A stretch of 64,000 nucleotides of DNA, taken from positions 134,501 through 198,500 of the forward strand of contig CAJQUW010011313.1 of NCBI GenBank assembly GCA_907163375.1. Reading direction: 5' to 3'. Every line of letters begins with the position of its first letter. Within the stretch, counting starts at the first letter, position 1. The position numbers and the translations under genes are program-made. The DNA comes from Prostheceraeus crozeri (Eukaryota > Platyhelminthes > Polycladida > Euryleptidae). Below, one piece after another: positions 34,031-47,120 of the stretch. The notes beneath the pieces are model-generated. The model saw nothing but the letters and a program-made list of their open reading frames with translations. It was not told the DNA's origin and did not search any database.

Positions 34031-37000
34031 CAACTACATGCAGTATCTGAATGATAACAAGGAAATGTCAAGATGACATTTTTTCAACGACAAAAGCATT
34101 CGCGTTTTTGGAAGTATACTGTACTTGTATACATATATGAAAATACTTGTACAATTTAAGTAAATTCAACATAGTCAGAACTTGGGTGTGTGATCCTGGG
34201 TTTTGGAGTCATGTATACCTCCAGTCAACGTCATCCAAGCCCAACATCAAATCCTGGGTTATCTCAACATTATGATATTCTCAAATAGAGAACGCCTGAA
34301 TCCCTAAATTTCAAAAAAGTTCGTAAATCTTTTGAACATCTTTTGTTTGCTTCACCTTGCATAGAACTACAAAGGAGCGATCTTGGATGTCATAATCGAT
34401 CAGTCGAGCAGATAATTCTGTCAAGACAGCTGAAATAAAGTTGAGAGAGATGAAATAGGAAATTGATGCTATCCTAAGAATCTGCAGGACGGTTGATGAT
34501 GCTAAACAGGACTGTCACATTATTTTATACGTAGTGAATAGCGAAGAAAGGAATCTTAAATCCTCTGACTAGCATAATGACGAACAGACGAATATGCTTC
34601 TTTCTGTATGTTGCATACGTCGATATCCATAGAAAACGTTCTGGACGATAAAGACCACATTAAGTGTCGGAGACATCAATCTCTTTTTTGAATTGAGGCA
34701 AATGACGCATCTTTGTACTGCTGTATAAATCAATGTCACTATATTGTCTGTACATGCGACGTAGTACGTCGCTGTGAGAAACATAAGCGTCAAGGCTCAC
34801 TGACTCAATACAGATCGCTTGTGAATTATTGATGATCTTAAGAAAGTCAGTATTCATGCAAAACTCATTTCGTTCGTTTGTTTTTCACATATATTTCTGC
34901 GTCACTCGTGCTTTTTTAATAGTAAATCTGTGTGAAATGTCTCTTGTACTATGCTATCTATGCAAGTGTATTTTAATGACTTGTAAACATGAGCATTGTA
35001 GCTTTTCAGGAGATCCAGATGAATTTTTCTAACTTTTTTGTTTATATTATTTCTTGTTTTCTATGGAAATAAAAATGTATTCAATCGGTGCCAGGCTGAT
35101 GTATTGAATTGACAAAAAACAACTGGAACTAATCAATAGGAATTTCCTGTTTTCTGTTTCGTGTTACAGCAGATCTATCAAAACTGGCGACACAAATCTC
35201 CAATATCTCCCGACAGGTGCACATCGGTCAATGTCGATAGTCAATGAACATCTGTCTTTTGACAGGTATTGAAAAATTCCTAACAATCTCCACACGAGCC
35301 CTTCATTCCATCATGAAATCATAGCGTTCCATGCGTGAGACGTTGATAAATGATTGAGAAGATTTTTACCCTTGAAATTCTGGATAGTGGACAATATTCA
35401 TGACACTTGTCACCTGGAATCAGTGATCAGATCTTTCATAATTCAATAGGCATTGTGATACCTAGATGAGGAATAAAGCTGTTAAAATTTATTAACCAGT
35501 TGACCCATCAGAAAGTTGACCTATTAGTTTGTAGAGCATATCTGCGTAAACCTGGTAAACCATACCTGTATCACAACGGTAGACTTAGGAACCACTTCTA
35601 GTCAAGCAGTAATGTAAAATTGCAGCAATGTCAACCAAAAATAAATGCATGAAGATATGATATGATAGATGGTGTAGTCCTCATTACCACGGGACAAGAA
35701 ATGAACGATGATTTGAGTTCCTTGGCCATACATATCTTTTGCTATATGTGAAAGCAGAATTTGCTTTAATTAATCCATTATTAACAGCCGTTTATTGTCC
35801 ACGGACGGCAACCGCATAATCTGATGACCACACAGATACGCACAAGTATTTATTTATCCTGAAGATAAATTCAAAACTTAATCAACTAACGTGGATTCAT
35901 TAATCGAATTCTAAAATTGCAACAATTCACTAAAATTGTAGACAAAAAAGTAAGTAAAATTGGGAATTTAGAATGCTCTTAGTTTGCTGCCGTGCTTAAA
36001 TAATTTAAATGACTAACTTATCATTAAAATATACATTAAAGGATGAGTGCAAATGGCAGCAAAGCAACATTGATGTGCCAACAGCTTGAGACCTGAGAAT
36101 CTATTAATCAAAAGATATGTTGCTTTGCTACCGTAGCATAATATCTCGAAAACATTAAAATACTCGTATCTTGCATACTCTACACTGATTCTGAACAGGA
36201 TAGTTGAAATACTGTGCATGATTGATTACTATAGGACTTGCATGATTGATGCTTTACAGTGCACGTATGCTGGTTGCAGACTAATATGGACCAATGACAA
36301 TGGTGGAACAATAATAATGGTAAATATTATTAATTACGAAAACAGTCGAATATGTTGCTTCCATTGTATTGAGGTACAGACATATTGGATCGGTTGTTCT
36401 GTTAAAAGTTAGATATTTCTAGCCATCAAACACGAGTTGCGAATGAATGTTGGTCAATTTAGAGAATTAATTAGCTTACCGGCTAATCGGTTCACCGGTT
36501 AACCATCTTCATTCTAATTACCAGAAGTTAATAGAAGTTTTACTTGTCGCTCAGGATCAAGTGGTGAAGTGGCATAATCTGCATCATTCATTGCCAAACA
36601 AAAATATTCATTTTTTTTGGCAGATTTTGAATGTAATTATAGGTTGCGAGATAACACGAGAAAAGACGTGCAATAAGTATTTCGTTCATATAGTAAGTAC
36701 TTATTCTATGATTCCGTTGTAGTAAGAAATTATGTTGAGATTATCATATTAGAAATGTATCTTCACCTAATCATTTTTGACTGATTGAATATTTCATCAT
36801 ATTCTTAGGCATTAAAATTGTACTTTGAACTATTAAATTTAAGCTGTGCAGCTGTTACTGCTTTAAAAGAAATTTGATTTTGACTTATATAAACACTGTA
36901 TTTCGACTATCCCAGTCCTTATCAAATTGCTATTCAGAAAGAATTTTCAAGATGAAATGCAAATATGTACATATCTATAAGGTGAGCAGATATCATTCCC

Positions 37001-39015
37001 CTTATCGCCGCCTTTGGTCCTTATTCTCAAAAGTTTCTCTAAATTACTTAGGAAATGTGTGTGTTTCATTCGATATTGCTGTAAAAGTGATCATTTTGAC
37101 AGGTATGTCATATACAAAATGCAAGAGCCTCTTCTTACCGACATCGGCATTGACAGGGGTATTATGGATAGCTTGAAAATGATGAACATTCACCATATCC
37201 ACGTAGACTAGTTGTTTAATGCAATGATATCTGTTGAAACTTGATCTGCGAGGACAATGGTTGGGATTTTGATCATATGTATCCTTTTGAGATGTTGACG
37301 TGATTAAAATATTTGATGAACATGATAAATAAATCACCAAAACGAAAGAACCAGTTTTCTAGCTGGTGTCGGCGATATCTATGAAGCTAAAATGAAAATA
37401 GAATTCCAAAAAGAAAAATCTCCATCAACAATCCTAATATTTCTTATCGCATTATGCATTAGTCAGTCCTCCAATTAAAAAAGCATGCACATTTTTTATG
37501 CTCATTTTGATTTTTTAGACCACACACTATCATTCCTTAGAAAATTGGCTCGGATGGTTCTTTTGTTTTGATAATTTTCTTATTATGCTCATCGAATGAA
37601 TTCATCTTATACGCTATGTTGTATGCCATATAGATTGATTTCATTTGATATATATTTTTCGTTTCAGAAGTGGCACTATAACAAGGTCTTAATCTTCAAC
37701 TGTCAAAATTTTATGTTTCTTTGATCTAAGTTTGGAAACCCTTTGAATCAGTTGAATTTCTATTAATATACACGTAATTTCATTACCCTGTTGACCCTTG
37801 GGAGTAGTGTCGTATAACATCTCCGTGGAAGTCATTTGATGGGTAAAAATTGCCGATTAGGTAACTCTACTCTCAATATCTTTGAATATATTAAAACTCA
37901 GCAGCTATATATTCGATTAGAAATTACATTTACGCATCGCTTAGCTCATGATGATAAATGCTGCTGAATTCAGTGTGGCTGAGTGAAGGTAATTAAGTAA
38001 AAAGCATGGTTGCCTGGGCCCGATAGAAGATTTACATCAAAGAAAAATTGAGGTGACATGTTGATACGGTAGAATCCGCATCATTCAGTTCCAACTAAAT
38101 TGGCATTTCAATTCGGTAGTTTCATTCAATCATTTGCAAATGGCCCATTCAAAGTGTATTAAAAAATTCTGCTAAGAGTGGCACCGCATAATTCCGCATT
38201 TTGCTAACTCGGCTCGTATTTTGCAGCACTGAGATGGCTAACTTTTCGTAATTCTTAAGATTCAGAATAAAGGAGGGCACCATTAGTCATATTTATGTGG
38301 AACTCTAATAAAATGCACGTACTTTATAAACGAACAATGCTGATTGATAATTTTGAATACAAGATGACGTCACTTTCGAAGAAAAACAACACATTTCTGG
38401 AAATATCGTCGCTTTTAGTACTCAGTTATTCTACTACATGTAACTTGCATGCAATCCTGAAATATGAAGGAGAACTGAATCATTTATATATTGAGGTCAG
38501 AAACTAAGCTTCATGAATGATTCAAGGAATCAAGATCACACATTTACTAGAAGTCCTACTACGGTCATACCCTCTTGCATAAACCTTTATAGCAGGCTAA
38601 TATCGTAGCTTAGTCAACATGTATTTTGCAACATGCTGCAAACCATGCACATCCATTGGTAATATTCAGCACATTTTAATCTGAAAATACAGAAGATAGT
38701 CATAAAAGTGTGTAGTTTTGTAGAGTTATGAAAGCAACTTTTGACACCATTTACACCATTTCCATTTTGACCAGAAACTTCGCATATGTAGTGAAATGTA
38801 TGTTGTGCATTATAATTGCTTGTTAATTCATTGATATGTAAATCCAATTATAGTTTTGATGAATTAAAAAACGAAACTATTCCTGACTTTTCCGCCCAGG
38901 TGTACACTTCTATTCGTCATGGCAAGTGTCATATATTGCAAGACAGTCAAGAAACGTGGCTGAACTGACCCCCTAAAACTTAACCGACAAGAACTTCCGA
39001 GGCAGATGGGGTCAG
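34031..39015. other. Unassigned intergenic sequence
   Basis: About 5 kb with no exon, domain or defined transposon that I can support. Small open frames (34569-34857, 36013-36412, 36874-37340, 38295-38507, 38614-38847) lack motifs and good splice contexts. GCATAATCTGCATCATTCA at 36573 and AGAATCCGCATCATTCAG at 38067 are similar words of unknown meaning. Confidence 0.4.
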
Positions 39016-39020
39016 CTGTC

Positions 39021-39124
39021 CTATAGTTGGGGTGCACTGAATAATGATTTTGATATTCGGCCGAATGGCGAATACCTGAGGAATGCTATTATTCGGCCGA
39101 ATATTCGGTGCACTCCAACTATAG
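39021..39124. mobile_element. Small palindromic MITE with ATTCGGCCGAAT cores
   Basis: The ends CTATAGTTGGGGTGCACTGA and, in complement, CTATAGTTGGAGTGCACCGA differ at only two positions. Each arm carries the palindrome ATTCGGCCGAAT. At 104 bp with no coding capacity it is a miniature inverted-repeat element or foldback. Confidence 0.7.
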
Positions 39125-39717
39125 TATGACTGATATTCAATCTTGGGGCTACTTCTATTTAAAGAGGTTCAGTACATGGGATTCCCTCTTATATTGAATG
39201 AGAAGTCGGTAATTTACATTTGTTGTGTGAGCATCCTGGAATAAGTACCTGTAATAATTATCATTGACTACATTTGTAGTGATTCCAAAACAGGTGGGAT
39301 CCTTATATTCTGCCCAAGCACTTTCGCAATGCTACAGGGAATGACATACACGCTCTTGTTGTTATAATTGTATGTCATTATCATGATAGTATGCTTAGGC
39401 TCCATACCAAATTTGAAATGAAAATTGAAGCTTTTTGGGATCATTCAAACATAAGAATAATGTCGATTCCATCATCACTATTCCTAATAATTTAATATTA
39501 CCGGCAATTGTCCTTACACAACACAAATTCAAATTAAACTATAGACATTATAAAGCGCTCGGTAGTCTACTTTTTCTTCTCACGAACCTTCTACAAGGAC
39601 CCATTATAAACGACAGTTAACCAAAGACTTTACTTGAGTTATTCTTGCATTTTTTTAACATCCTTGATACTTCTTATTATCAGAAATTGTACAACTTGCT
39701 GGATTTCTTACAAACAA

Positions 39718-40215
39718 CTAATTCCTTAAAAAAAGATAGTGCATCTTTCTAGACATAAATCCTGAAATAACAAATGCTATGTGATACAGAAAATATAAAA
39801 GAGAGCCAAAGTAACGCGGTGCCCTAGCCAGAACCAGTTCATGCCTGCCAATCTCCGCAATATTTAAAGATAGAAGTGCTCCGGGATGGTGGCGCATTAA
39901 GGCGATTGACATTTTATTCTTTATGGCCTCCCGTGCTTCAGAAAAGGTCGCTGAGGTTCGTGTGGAGAGTCTGGAAGCAATCCGAGAGAATGTGTTTAAG
40001 GCTCCTTCTCCCCATGATCCGTAGGCTGTAGCCGCCATCTGAATACATGCCCAACCAAGTTTCTCACATTTGGTGTCGTTGGAGGCATGTGATCTTTTTT
40101 TCAGCCGCCATCAAAGGTGACCCTTCCGTTGTGCTCGCTCCTGATTCAGAGCTGTTGAGCGGATGCACAGCAGTCAGGTCAACTGTCGCTGGACGACCAA
40201 GACTTGTATTATGAT
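39718..40215 (-). pseudogene. LINE ORF C-terminal fragment
   Basis: The minus strand reads RPATVDLTAVHPLNSSESGA, a Lys-rich junction with a frame break, then CEKLGWACIQMAATAYGSWG, EGALNTFSRIASRLSTRT and IALMRHHPGALLSLN. The order C..LGW.C..MA...YG.WG, followed by a helical block ending in a Leu/Arg-rich region, matches the C-terminal tail of a widespread animal LINE reverse transcriptase ORF. No catalytic part is present. The match is from memory of the family pattern and is therefore moderate. Confidence 0.55.
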
Positions 40216-40498
40216 TCTTGCATGTAAAATAGACGAGTACATGAACATGCAAGCTACTAGGGAATCAACTCTTTCAAGTGAAGTAGAATGCAAAATTATG
40301 TTACATGATAATTGTAGGGTATTTTGATTGCACTGCGTAGATTGAGCGTTAAAAATATCAAATCCTAGTAAAATGATTGCAAACTGGCATAGAATATCTC
40401 GCAAACTGAAAGTGTATAGAGCACTGTCTGTTACCCATAAATTAATTGGTACTCTGCAACTCAGCGCAGTGATGGACCGCTCCGCTTAGATGATAAGT

Positions 40499-40984
40499 CA
40501 GGGGTTCCCAACCTGGGATACGCGTTCCCCTTGATAATGCGCGAAGGAATTTTGAGTGGTAGGCAGAACATTGGAGATTTATTATAATTCAATTTTTCAT
40601 TACTTTCCTGCTCATGGGTCAGTTGAACTGTTTAACTTTGTGCGCCGATGCTAATTAGCGACCACCAACTCGACCCCAACCACATACTTATATGAATCCG
40701 GATTCTCCACCATAGTAATGATTAAAAGCAGACAAAGAGCTTGTTTGATGTTAGAACATAGCTTTCGCTGCGCTTGTGTTGTTACACAAGCGCGCATCAG
40801 TTACGCCTAGTTAAATTTTTGTGTTATTCAATTACGAATTTCGTATATTTCTAACGGTAATTAAATTTTAGTATGATTGAATTTTTGCTATTTTTTTTAT
40901 GTTAAGTGAGTGTACGCGGAAAAATGAAAAATCCTATGATTTTCTACTTCGGGGTGCGTAATATGAAAAGGTTGGGAACCCCTA
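40499..40984. mobile_element. hAT-type MITE with 8-bp target duplication
   Basis: The element starts CAGGGGTTCCCAACC and ends GGTTGGGAACCCCTA. These are 14-15-bp terminal inverted repeats of hAT type. The perfect duplication TGATAAGT lies at 40491-40498 and 40985-40992. The interior (486 bp in all) has no open frame. The length of the target duplication and the CAGGGG terminus together make the hAT assignment strong. Confidence 0.9.
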
Positions 40985-41205
40985 TGATAAGTGAATGCAG
41001 CCCTTCGCACCAATATCAGTCTTCATTTATTTGTATTTGTTGTCAGATTCTAAGAATATGACAGATTGCGTAAATATTTTCATTACATATGTGATGATGT
41101 ACTTATGTGAAGTTGTCATATATTTTCGCTTGTTTTTTTATAGTCTTCAATTCCTCCGACGATAATTAATCGATAATCTTCTATTTCAGAGTATTTTGTG
41201 TACTC

Positions 41206-41538
41206 ATGGAGACCGCTGGAGAGCGAACTGTGGATGGGACATCAAAATCTACGGCTTCAAGCGCCAATTCATCGACTTCACGTCTGACAGTGACTCTGAA
41301 GTCATGGACAGGAGCAGCGTCTTGGCATTGGTGTGCTAGTGATGACAATTGTGGGATTTGTAGAATGCCATTTGATGCATGTTGTCCTGAGTGTAAACTG
41401 CCAGGTGACGACTGTCCTTTAGGACCAGGAAAATGTCGTCACTACTTTCATCTTCATTGTATAGTGAAATGGTTAGAGTCTCAACACAATCAACAATGTT
41501 GTCCAATGTGTCGACAGCCATGGAAGTTTTGTGAATAA
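41206..41538 (+). CDS. ANAPC11-like RING protein, diverged paralogue (copy 1)
   Basis: ANAPC11 is the small RING-H2 subunit of the anaphase-promoting complex that, with the cullin-like ANAPC2, recruits E2 enzymes and catalyses ubiquitin transfer. The single exon begins after an acceptor (CTTCTATTTCAG) and encodes 110 aa. A 26-residue Ser/Thr-rich leader precedes the domain. The core reads LKSWTGAASWHWCASDDNCG, ICRMPFDACCPEC, KLPGDDC, KCRHYFHLHCIVKWLE and CCPMCRQPW, with all expected zinc ligands. The usual VWGQ before the Cys-x-His pair is replaced by GPGK, and the terminal KFKE-type end is KFCE. Many codons differ silently from copy 2 while the protein is conserved, which argues for function. 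An upstream exon may exist. Confidence 0.85.
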   Translation: METAGERTVDGTSKSTASSANSSTSRLTVTLKSWTGAASWHWCASDDNCGICRMPFDACCPECKLPGDDCPLGPGKCRHYFHLHCIVKWLESQHNQQCCPMCRQPWKFCE

Positions 41539-42840
41539 TTTACCTCAACTATTTTTATAAAGCTTTAATTTTCTATGAAGTCCTTTTATCTTTCAAAGCA
41601 TGTACTCCTCACGCAGGTAGCAATCGGTTTATAACAACAAGGAAGCATAAGAAGGCTTCGAAACACGCGTAGCGGGTATGTTTTCTATTATCATGTTAAA
41701 TTTCACACAAACAGAGGAACTGCAGGATCTTTTAAAGCGTTAGTTTGAAATGCGAGGGATGTTAATAACTATCCTGCGTGTATGCATACATTGTTTTAAT
41801 CGTCGCCCTATCAGATGATGTTTGAAATGATTCTATTAGGACCTTACTTTTTCAGCGAGACCGTATTTAACCGGCAGTGATCGCTTCGCCTCAAAATTCT
41901 TGCAGTATGTTTGCAATCTGCATGGGTACATGACTTCATATCCGGACTTTGCTCATAATGTTCGGCACTCATCCCATTAAGGTTTTAACAGCAAGGGGCG
42001 AAATATCAATGGCATCAAGCAGTCTGCGTTGTAGCTTTTCAATTCTTGGTTCTGAATAATCAAGGTGACTAGTACACTAATGAAGTACAGCTTTAAAACA
42101 GACAAAGACCAGAATGTCCAGTCAGTGTTGATTACCTGCGGATGCTTCGTTTCCAGTATGGCATGTTTGCAGCTACAAGACAGGTTGCTGCGCGATGGAA
42201 TCAGGCAGTAGATAGTGCGGACATCGAGTAGGAGAGCGGACTTGTTAACTATGTCGCGAATTTGATAGTTCGAGATTCTCACCAGTACTCACCGTGTAAC
42301 CGCATGATTTTCCTTATTGTCATTTTGTTGGCTCCACAGGAGAGTAGAGTCGACGTTGTAGATGGACAACAGGGCTGAAATATGACGGAGGTCGAAGATC
42401 AAGAAGCTGTCATGGAATGAATCCTGTCATAAAGGAAATAACCTAATTTGGAAGCCAGGCTTCGGTCTTTAAATCAGGTTTTGCCACTCAACGAACTTTA
42501 AAAGAGTGCATTTAATTTAAAGAAAATGCTGTGTAGACGCGTATGTTTCGTGAAGCATTTTTGACATAGGTTGCCATGAGATTGGTGCTCTCAGCTCTAC
42601 GCTGGCGAAGCTCATCTTGTCTTCTAGCAACAAGTCACAGCTATCAAACGTAGGGTAAAGGACCAACCAATATCTTATACCCAAACCAAAGCAGTTTACG
42701 AGAACGTCCCCCGCTCCGTAGATATCTCCCAAGTTACGAACAGGAAAGTCGCGGTGCTATTGACCCGCCTGAGATTCGGGCATCGCAGCAAGCAAGCAGT
42801 CTAAGCTAGCCTCCTGAACCCATCAGTTGACCCAATTTGC
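41539..42840. other. Spacer after ANAPC11 copy 1
   Basis: The start should hold the 3' UTR. The part from about 41880 to 42740 is less AT-rich and has minus-strand open frames (41977-42282, 42517-42732), perhaps a decayed LINE, but no diagnostic motif is visible. Confidence 0.35.
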
Positions 42841-42844
42841 AGGT

Positions 42845-42967
42845 GTAGAGAAGGCCCGCAAGCGCTTCGAAGCATTTGACTTTGACAGCCACACGGTACC
42901 ACTCTCAACCTTTGGCCAACGCATCCCCGCAAAAGTGGTTGCGCTGGCCAAGCGCTCTCTTTTTTAG
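42845..42967 (+). other. Coding-like fragment of 40 codons after a splice acceptor, unassigned
   Basis: An acceptor-like GACCCAATTTGCAG precedes an open stretch that reads VEKARKRFEAFDFDSHTVPL and STFGQRIPAKVVALAKRSLF to a TAG. The GC-rich codons and balanced composition look like real protein. I do not recognise it. It may be an isolated last exon, a retroposed scrap or part of a transposon gene. Confidence 0.25.
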
Positions 42968-43975
42968 GGCACTTCGGGCGTGTACCTTAACATTACGAGT
43001 ACCATCAACAGCAACAAATCTAAGAGGATTTATCAACTCATGGGTGCATATTGCATCTACATTTTATTAAATCACATAATTCTCGTATGTTTTTGATATT
43101 TAAATCTATCGCGCCATTGATTTTGAAGCTATGTCACCATGAAAATCATGGATACTCATAGTAATCACTTTCTTTGGGGCAGCATTTCCTCACATGCAGC
43201 CGTTCATTTCACTCAAAGCTTTGACTAAACATTGTTTTTGTATGCAGAATCACTATTCTAGTGTTCATCTTCAGTCTTGACAAAGAGGCAGAAAAATTTG
43301 GCTAGTTTGATATTAATTTTTTATTAATAATTTTCGAACTCGCCTACATCACCCGTCGAGGGAGAAATTAGAAAATTCAGTGATAATAATTATTGAAACC
43401 AACATCCTAGCCCAAAATCATTGTAGCTCAACTAAAATCAAGCTTGATGGAAAAGGATGATCTATACACTGAATCTATACACCGAATGCCCCTTAACAGA
43501 TCAATGACAAAGAAGAAAAAATCGAAGAAAGAAAAGCGGGATGAAAATGGAATAAAACTAAATGGCTAATTAATTGTATAGCAGTATTGTAGTGAGAAAT
43601 ATACAGAGGTTGGCGCGCTCTGCGCTCCAGTGTGGCTGACCTAAGTGTGGACCGCGCTCCGGACTAAACTCATAAATGTCTCTTATAAGTAAGCGACTCT
43701 CTTGGTGAATCTGACTAAGGAGTTGTTGTTATTAAAAACTAAATGATTCGTTCTATGATATCGAATATCTTGAGTAATCAATGATCTCATCGGGTGATCG
43801 GGTGACAATATCTGATAGAGTATGAGCCTCCGTTATTCCAACCAGCACCATGTAATCTGCAGGTATAATCTGCTGATCATGTTGCGTAGTTAACCAAGCC
43901 GCAAGAAATGCGAGCCATGTTTTCAAAGTGTTCAAGGCAGAACAACGCATCCGGACTCTCGATAAACGTTTATTA

Positions 43976-44110
43976 TCACAAAATTAAGTTACAGGTAAAA
44001 AAGACAGGGCCTTCGGCGTCGAGCGCCTTCCATCGGTCGATGTAAAGTGCACCTTTCTTTATCGCTTTCTCTCTCATTTCATCACATTCTCTAATAAAGG
44101 TCTTCATCAT
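43976..44110 (-). other. Coding-like minus-strand fragment of 44 codons, unassigned
   Basis: The frame contains CDEMREKAIKKGALYIDRWK and ALDAEGPVFF, which has the look of an authentic protein segment, and ends in TGA. No splice sites or family can be assigned. The following minus-strand frame (43753-43950) has no motif. It is probably a remnant of a mobile-element gene. Confidence 0.2.
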
Positions 44111-46359
44111 AGAATATTTGAGGCATCCTGCATCCGACAGCTTCACCTATTCAGTTAGTCTTCGACGAATGTAGAAGCAATCAAAAAAGTATTGCGACAT
44201 CTCATTTAGTGTCAGATGTCTTGTATTACGATCCTAAAACTCATATTGAAATCGTTTGTGGCAAATGTACCGGTACTGAAGGATTCAGCCGATGTCAAAA
44301 GAAATCATTATTCCATGACCGAATTATAGTGCTTTCCTGGGATGTTAATGTTAAGGTCGAAGCGTAAGGAAGGAGTGCAAATTGTTTCTTGCGCTCCGGA
44401 GCGGGGAGCGCACATGCCCCCATCTGGAAATAGAACTCATACTTGATCATGCTTGACTCATACACGGCGCTTTCTTTATCATTTTAATTTGTATGTGAAC
44501 CTCATTTTGCCGATTTGTAGCTTGATGCCCTGATGATGTATCAATAAACAATACGAAATCAAACGAAGGAAAGAACAACTCATAACTGCATAAGTAAGTA
44601 GGCTAATACCAGAAGCACTGAAAGCAAGGATGGTAGAATAGTGAATAGACAGATATTGGGAATGCAAAATGTACAATAAATAATTAGGAACTAATAACTA
44701 TATAACTCGTCGGGGTAAAAATGGAAATAGCGAAGAAGATGATAACATCAAAATCCAATGCAACATAATAGAAATGTAGAGACAAAATCTTTTCAATTGA
44801 TCACACTTCATGGATCTCAATGGAAGTTATTGGCGGCCGTCTTGACTGTTTCAATTCAACACCAACAGATGCTGAAAGCATCACCAAATGTTCCATAAAA
44901 GAGGAATCTCCTGAATTGATCTCTTTTGCTATCCGCCCAAATATTTTGTAAGAATCAAATTGAGCCGTATAGAACGAGAATCAGAAAATATGATTTCAAG
45001 CAGATATCCCAAATGCCATTAGATAGTCCTGAATTAGTGACAGAAACCGATCAAATCAAGTGGGATCGACCACATTTGAGGTTAACATATGTTTAAATTA
45101 TAATGTCACGCCAACCTTCAAGTATTGATCATCCCACTCGTGACTTATTCTTTTTCTGCAACTATTCGATAGTCATTTGTTTTTTGGGATCGAAGGTTGT
45201 TTCATTTGTGCAGGATTATGTTGTCAAATAGTATGTCCCTTGAAATGATTATCAAAACTTAAGAAACAAATTACTCTTGAATTCCAACGATTGTGTAATA
45301 TAATATCCTTTTCATTAGAACAGTTTTCTCCCTACTTTTTCTTTTGATCATGAATTCCTGGAGATTCTGAATTCTTGCTATTACTAGGAGGATAGAATTT
45401 TGCTTTATAATGCATTTCCATTTTCATCCCAAGGTACATCAAGTGCATATCTGAAGTTTGAAAAATGATGCCTTATAAGAATCTACGTAGAATTAAGGGT
45501 AGAATTTCTTTACTGACTTACTTCTTTCAACGAAATGAGATCATGTTTGAAGTTCGTGATAATAACTTTGCATTCGCTGAAGTTAGCACAATAACAATGT
45601 TCGAATCTATAACTTCTATCACTTTTGAATCTAAGCATTATATATAACATGCATGTGCTGGGTGTCTCAAAAACAGCGCAAGACTTTATTTGATCATTTA
45701 GACATGCGTTTTTTCTACAGTATAGCTCAAATTCGTGAATTTTATTTGGATTATTTGATTACAATTTCCAGGTGTAGCAATAAAATTTGATTAGCTAAGT
45801 AGGCAAGTACACGAGCACAAAATGTCAATACGCTTAATCAGTAAAATGTCGCATGATTGATGAAACAAGCAAGCAAAGACTCAAAGAAAGATTACGTAAC
45901 AGAATGTTCAATTAAAGAGATTGCTCAATTTTTTATCCTCGTCGTCAGTCAATCACTACAGAATCAAGTGTCTCAATTCATGGGATTGACGTTTTCTATG
46001 AATCGTGATCCCTCGCGGCATCTCGGCGTTTGCTGAGGGTGAAGCTGCTGCACGGCGTTCACACGGCGTCCAAACCGACCGCTTCAGATCTGGTGTGTGA
46101 GATGATCACTAGTTGGGATGTCTTCTAACGATGTCTGATCAAATGATGAACGATAAAAGGATGATTGTGATATAGAGATGATCTTGCGACTGTGTGTTGA
46201 GGTGTCTCAACCTTCTGCAAGATAAAGGTATCCATGGAACTTATTCTGTTTTATGGACTGCAATTGTGAAGCATGATGGCGTGGTTCTCTCATGTGTCCG
46301 CCGCCGGAAAATATAGGAAAGCTGCAAAGCCTGTAGAAAACCTGTAACAGCCTTGTAAT
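44111..46359. other. Unassigned intergenic sequence
   Basis: No exon or element is supported. A GC-richer island at 46010-46100 contains no recognisable frame. Confidence 0.4.
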
Positions 46360-46560
46360 ATGTCCTCTTGCGTACTAAGCAAGGAATTATGCAATAGAAA
46401 GAGAGCTGTATATGAAGTTAAATATCTACAGTGTGCCAAATTGTACGCTGCCAGCACTATCCAACCCCTCCATAACAGAAACAGCGATTATAGGACGCGA
46501 AATGCCTCGTCAATCTCCAAGCACCTCCAGACAGGTAATGCAGAACAGCACATTTCAATT
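46360..46560 (+). pseudogene. Degenerate GIY-YIG endonuclease fragment of a retroelement
   Basis: The frame reads CNRKRAVYEVKYLQCAKLYA, then ASTIQPLHNRNSD and SSISKHLQTGN. The arrangement VY-x(6)-C-x(2)-YxxSTxxPLHxR followed by SSxxxHL is that of the GIY-YIG domain at the C-terminus of some retroelements. The YIG triplet has become YAA and the catalytic Arg/His region is altered, so the fragment is dead. It is unlike either Penelope domain at 21.5-23.2 kb. Confidence 0.5.
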
Positions 46561-47069
46561 TCTATTATAACATGACGAAGACAATGCAGTTTGAGACTGA
46601 AAGAGTCAATGATGATATAGAGACCAAACACTAGTTCACTATCAACTCAAGAGAAAACGCTGAAAACTATCGATCTTTTATTTTTCTGAGATCGGTTGAT
46701 GCATCTTTAAATTATAGCATCACTTCTGATGGTTCCTATTTTAGCCGCCAGTGACTTTCATCGTTTCTTTGTCATGTAATCTGTTTGTTTCTGACTGGCC
46801 ACTTCTCTTTTAGTGGTTTGTCAGATAATATATGGCTGACTGTTCAGACCTTGTGGTTGGGACTGCCCTTCCAGTTCTGTTATCATTATCATTTTTTTAT
46901 CAAGTCTTCAAGTTTTTTGAAGAAAGTAATTATGGATATGCCCAGACTGCTGAGAATAACTCAATAACTAATTCCTCTGTAAAGTGAAAATTCCTGATTG
47001 ACCATGTTGTTTGATATGATGTTAGAAAGAATCGGGAATGTTTTGATATTAAACGATTATAATTGATAT

Positions 47070-47120
47070 TGTATACAAAATTTGTCGGTCAGCATCCACA
47101 GACCATCTTCAGGTAAAAAA
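47070..47120 (-). ncRNA. Hammerhead-like relic, probably a decayed retroelement end
   Basis: The minus strand reads CTGAAGA, a GGTC/GACC hairpin, then GACAAA and TTTTGTATACAA. This is the order core-stem II-core-stem III of the two Penelope-linked folds, but the second core strand GAAA has become GACAAA. Activity is not expected. Confidence 0.3.
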
